From Stramenopiles sp. TOSAG23-2 (Eukaryota > Sar): DNA of 10,612 nucleotides. The DNA is taken from positions 1-10,612 of the forward strand of contig LT650004.1 in the NCBI GenBank assembly GCA_900128395.1, given 5' to 3'. This document shows positions 8,091 to 10,612 of this stretch, one piece after another; position 1 is the first letter of the stretch, and each line of letters begins with the position of its first letter. Made by a program: the position numbers and the translations under genes. The notes under the pieces are model-generated. The model saw nothing but the letters and a program-made list of their open reading frames with translations, searched no databases and was not told the DNA's origin.

Positions 8091-9351
8091 TTGGTAATGG
8101 AAGTAGTAGCACTAGTAGTAGTAATAACAACAACAGCAACAACACTACTACTACTACTACTACCACCACCGCCAATAATAATAATAATAATAATATATTA
8201 TACAATGCAACTATAATAATAATAATAATAATATTGGTAATGGAAGTAGTAGCACTAGTAGTAGTAACAACAACAACACTACTACTACTACCACCACCAA
8301 TAATAATAATAATAATAATAATAATATATTATACAATGCAACTGGTATCTTTTTTGGACATCATCAAGGTGATGTACAAGAAAATGTTATAAGTAATACA
8401 ATGAAAGGTAGTAATTTATTGAATTTATCTGGTATGCATTCATGTAGTACAAATAATAATAATAATAATAATATATTATACAATGCAACTGGTATCTTTT
8501 TTGGACATCATCAAGGTGATGTACAAGAAAATGTTATAAGTAATACAATGAAAGGTAGTAATTTATTGAATTTGTCTGGTATGTATTCATGTAGTACAGT
8601 GAATAATGTATTAATATATCGACCATTATTATCAATTAATAAAAATTTAATCATACAATTTGCAAAAAAATATGGTATACCATATTTTCTAGATACAACA
8701 CCAACATGGAGTAATCGTGGTAAAATGCGTAATCAATTAATACCATTATGTCAAGATATGTTTGGTTCCGGTGTATTATTAAAATTATCACAAATGGCAA
8801 ATCAATCAAGTGAAATATCAAATGTATTAAATCAAACATTATTTCATAAATTTAAAAAAAAAATACATATTATTAAACAATATGATATTGTTAGTATTGA
8901 GATTGATGTACCACGTGTTAGTAGTAATAATAATAAAAATAATGATGATATGGATGATATGAATTTTGTTAATATGCCATTATTTTTTTGGCGTACTATG
9001 TTAAGTGATTTATGTCATAGTCAAGGATGGCCGATGATTGGCAATAAAGCATTAAATGAAATGTTAATATGGTTTAAACGTGGTAAAAGTAGTTGGATAC
9101 CAGTGAAAAAAACAATGCCAACTTTATATCATCAAGGTATATTATATATGTTTAATGGTAATTTATTTTTTAAGAATAATAATAAAAAAGATGTTGATAA
9201 TGATGATGATGATAAGAAAGAAAAACGTTCTGTAATATCAATTGAATCCAATCGTATATTAAATATATTTAATGGTAGTTATGTTGTTCGTAACTTTATA
9301 CATGTTGTTTTGAAGACATTGGAGGTGGTGGACGAGGTGGTGAACAAGTAA
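6763..9351 (+). CDS. DUF924 domain fused to TilS-like tRNA(Ile)-lysidine synthase; frame broken in a repeat
   Basis: Exons 6763-6885 and 6983 onward join in phase 0. The N-terminus (EEILNVWF, LWFTTP, then LDQFSRHIYR at 93-102 and MPLRHH at 146) matches DUF924. A PP-loop ATPase follows, with SGGVDS at 266-271, ALHVNYNNR, and a YEKETRNRRYQFYKDVL segment; later come GHHQGDVQEN, YGIPYFLDTTPTWSNRGKMRN (coding 8671-8733) and a C-terminal region with GKSSWIPVKK. TilS ligates lysine to C34 of tRNA-Ile(CAU) using ATP, allowing AUA decoding; in eukaryotes this normally serves organelles. No clear transit peptide is seen. The reading frame shifts at a duplication junction (8212/8213): the upstream frame stops at 8390-8392 while the true frame continues to TAA 9349-9351. 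Read through the shift, the product would be about 829 aa, longer than bacterial TilS (about 430 aa) because of DUF924, Asn/Ser/Thr inserts and a duplicated motif. It is either a young pseudogene or a real gene with an assembly error. Confidence 0.88.
6886..6982 (+). other. spliceosomal intron, 97 bp, phase 0
   Basis: Canonical donor GTAAGT after ATCAACGCA, and acceptor CCCCACACAG before GATCAATATATC. It contains a TA microsatellite (about 6902-6922) and a T-rich tract before the acceptor. Splicing joins LWFTTPNSTNQINA to DQYIKENYTTIL, which matches the continuous DUF924 pattern, whereas the unspliced frame leaves it. Confidence 0.92.
8057..8343 (+). repeat. out-of-frame tandem duplication inside the TilS-like coding region
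   Basis: The block (AAT)n-ATTGGTAATGGAAG...(ACT)n(ACC)n(AAT)n-ATATTATACAATGCAACT occurs at 8057-8212 and again at 8213-8343. The TTGGTAATGG words are 143 bp apart and the TTATACAATGCAACT words 131 bp apart; neither is a multiple of three. The copies differ in repeat number and a few bases. The junction CAATGCAACT/ATAATAAT switches the asparagine frame into an isoleucine frame that ends at a stop at 8390-8392. Confidence 0.93.
8305..8598 (+). repeat. in-frame 147-bp duplication of the GHHQGDVQEN segment
   Basis: Copies 8305-8451 and 8452-8598 are exactly 147 bp (49 codons) apart. Each encodes an Asn tract, then ILYNATGIFFGHHQGDVQEN and on to SGM(H/Y)SCST. I find two substitutions: A8427/G8574 (silent Leu) and C8437/T8584 (His to Tyr). 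The second copy runs directly into the rest of the domain (VNNVLIYRPLL), so it is the one in ancestral context; the first is the inserted extra. Confidence 0.95.
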
Positions 9352-9952
9352 AACGTGCGGGTTGTGTGTATTATAGCAGCACGCCCACATCCATTTTAAA
9401 TAATATATATATATCATAAAAATATTGAGAGTTGATGGTTGATGAGGAATTATATAAAAATGCGTAATATAATTTCATACTCTAGAAATTTGTTGTATGC
9501 ATATGATACGAAAATATTTGTTTTTATTAAATAAATCATGTACTTTTTTAACTTTTTACTCGCGTAGATTTTTAATTTTTAACCCCGCACCCGCACACCG
9601 CGCCGCACAGACATTTTTTTACGTAATTTTTATTCACACACACATTGTCACGACCCCTGCCCCCTGCGCTGTAATTGCATTAATGCATAATTTTACTTTT
9701 CCTCTGTTTTTTCTAATTTTTCCACCCCCCACATCCCACCAAACACACCTTTTTTTTCATTTATTTATTATATTTAATTCATTTATTATTATTAATAATT
9801 AATTCACCACCATCTTCTTCTCCTCTCTGCTCCTCTCTAGTCGAGTGCCTCCTGGCCTCGCCGCTTTATCACTATACTGCTCCTCTGCACATCTTGTGCT
9901 GTGCTGCTGTGCTGCTCATTCTTAGACTACACACTGTGCTGTGCTGCCAATA
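9352..9952. other. non-coding 3' flank, C-rich and CTG-rich tracts
   Basis: Just after the stop a third frame stays open to 9417-9419 and reads GGGGRGGEQVKRAG-like sequence, a possible alternative C-terminus if the last part of the gene is frameshifted. Beyond that, 9580-9670 is unusually C-rich (CCCCGCACCCGCACACCGCGCC, CCCCTGCCCCCTGCG) with T-runs, and 9870-9950 has imperfect GCTGT/CTG repeats. A 101-codon open frame at 9497-9802 is Phe/Pro/His-rich low-complexity sequence and is not called. Confidence 0.4.
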
Positions 9953-10245
9953 TATTAGAAGGTGCATAGCAATAGATGATACAACATGTGTGTGCTATCT
10001 CGATACTATTGTATTAGAAGGTGCATAGCAACAGATGCAACATGTGTGTGCTATCTCCATACTATTGTATTAGAAGGTGCATAGCAACAGATACAACATG
10101 TGTGTGCTATCTCGATACTATTGTATTAGCAGGTGCATAGCAATAGATATACAACATGTGTCTGCTATCTCCATGCTATTGTATTAGCAGTGGATTTACA
10201 ACATGTGTGTGCTATCTCCATACTATTGTATTAGCAGGTGCATAG
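9953..10245. repeat. minisatellite, about 57-bp unit, five copies plus a partial
   Basis: Units start TATTAG(A/C)AGGTGCATAGCAA at 9953, 10012, 10068, 10124 and 10182, with a last start at 10229; spacings are 59, 56, 56, 58 and 47 bp. Each carries CAACATGTGTGTGCTATCTC(C/G)ATACTATTG. The fifth unit has lost most of GGTGCATAGCAATAGA. The first three units have AGAAGG and the later ones AGCAGG, so variants are ordered along the array as expected from local unit-by-unit expansion. No coding frame runs through it. Confidence 0.95.
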
Positions 10246-10381
10246 TGGGGGGGAATCGAGATGAAATCATTTTTGCCGTTTTGATAGGAAGTGTATACTT
10301 GTTAGTGATCTATTATTTCTATAGAAATCACGTCCCAATTTTTCCATCCTTTTCAATGCTATGCACCTGCTAATATAATAG
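10223..10381. repeat. inverted repeat: last array unit and an opposite-strand copy
   Basis: CTATTGTATTAGCAGGTGCATAG at 10223-10245 is matched on the opposite strand by 10359-10381, 22 of 23 bases, with 113 bp between. The enclosed DNA has a run of eight G (10246-10253 region), ATCGAG, and a perfect 14-bp palindrome ATTTCTATAGAAAT at 10315-10328. No transposase or target-site duplication is evident. Confidence 0.85.
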
Positions 10382-10386
10382 CATTG
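10354..10386. repeat. perfect 9-bp hairpin built on the minisatellite core
   Basis: CAATGCTAT (10354-10362) and ATAGCATTG (10378-10386) pair perfectly around a 15-nt loop GCACCTGCTAATATA. Arms plus loop are the reverse complement of the array core with symmetric ends, so this may be the ancestral element from which the array grew, or a small non-autonomous repeat. A diverged relative is at 6149-6178. Confidence 0.75.
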
Positions 10387-10612
10387 ACACAGGAAGGGAT
10401 ACAAGCGTCAATTGTTTCACAGTGTGTGTAAGAATCTAATAAAAAAGCTACTATCATATAACTGTAGCCTGTAGCTACTAATCTAACTAACAGTGATGGG
10501 TGAAATTAAAATGGTGAAATGTTAATATGTTTTAATGTGTGTCTGTATTTATTTATTTATATATAGGGATATTGTAGTTGGTAGTATATAAATATATATA
10601 TATTAATTATTA
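10387..10612. other. non-coding end of window
   Basis: AT-rich DNA with no gene. CTACTAATCTAACTAACAG at about 10475-10493 resembles a branch point followed by a 3' splice acceptor, and the next 60 bases lack strong signals, so the start of an exon cannot be excluded or shown. Confidence 0.3.

Noticed and set aside
8305-8598. Alternative exons created by the 147-bp duplication
   Set aside because: GTATGC and GTATGT words occur in the two copies, but no acceptor placed between them removes exactly one copy, and the duplication is already in frame.
10223-10381. Transposon with terminal inverted repeats
   Set aside because: The 23-bp inverted repeat encloses only 113 bp, with no coding capacity and no target-site duplication; one arm is simply the last minisatellite unit.
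1-10612. tRNA, rRNA, CRISPR array or prokaryotic operon signals
   Set aside because: I saw no tRNA T-loop (GGTTCGA) with matching stem, no rRNA-like block, no spacer-repeat array and no ribosome-binding sites ahead of starts. The ~57-bp array has no unique spacers.
1-10612. Giant-virus origin
   Set aside because: Large intergenic spaces, GT-AG introns and minisatellites fit a cellular nuclear genome better; no viral hallmark gene is present.

Overview
The window looks like nuclear DNA of a microbial eukaryote. Two genes carry short GT-AG introns (about 97 and 119 bp) that join frames exactly. Intergenic gaps run to 1-1.7 kb, the base composition is strongly AT-rich, and proteins contain long asparagine tracts written almost purely as AAT. 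One protein is an AN1 zinc-finger type typical of eukaryotes. The lineage cannot be fixed from the sequence. A nuclear gene of the tRNA-lysidine synthase (TilS) type suggests a protist with an organelle that decodes isoleucine AUA codons (an alga, or a relative such as an oomycete-like stramenopile), but that is inference.

Layout, left to right. (1) About 1-813 is mostly non-coding; it may hold the last few codons of a neighbouring gene and contains an extra copy of the 3' end of the next gene. (2) An AN1 zinc-finger protein with an N-terminal UIM-like helix lies on the minus strand (814-1398). (3) A 1.8 kb gap (1399-3208) holds two tandem duplications (108 and 71 bp). (4) A two-exon gene of unknown function lies on the plus strand (3209-4227). 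It converges on (5) a basic, disordered, Asn-rich protein on the minus strand (4436-5761). (6) A 1 kb divergent spacer (5762-6762) has a 75-bp tandem duplication just upstream of the next gene and a hairpin related to one at the right end. (7) A two-exon gene (6763-9351) encodes a DUF924 domain fused to a TilS-like PP-loop ATPase. It is broken as sequenced by a frame-shifting tandem duplication and also carries an in-frame 147-bp duplication of a conserved motif. (8) The right-hand 1.26 kb is non-coding, with a C-rich tract, a roughly 57-bp minisatellite, and an inverted copy of its unit that folds as a perfect 9-bp hairpin.

The genes share no evident pathway and, as eukaryotic genes on both strands, are probably independent. 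Two signals stand out. One is the DUF924-TilS fusion with its non-bacterial signature motif. The other is the recurrence of young direct duplications of 71-147 bp, nearly always exactly two copies, including inside a gene and over a gene's 3' end. That is either a real mutational habit of this genome or an assembly artefact, and the window alone cannot decide between them.
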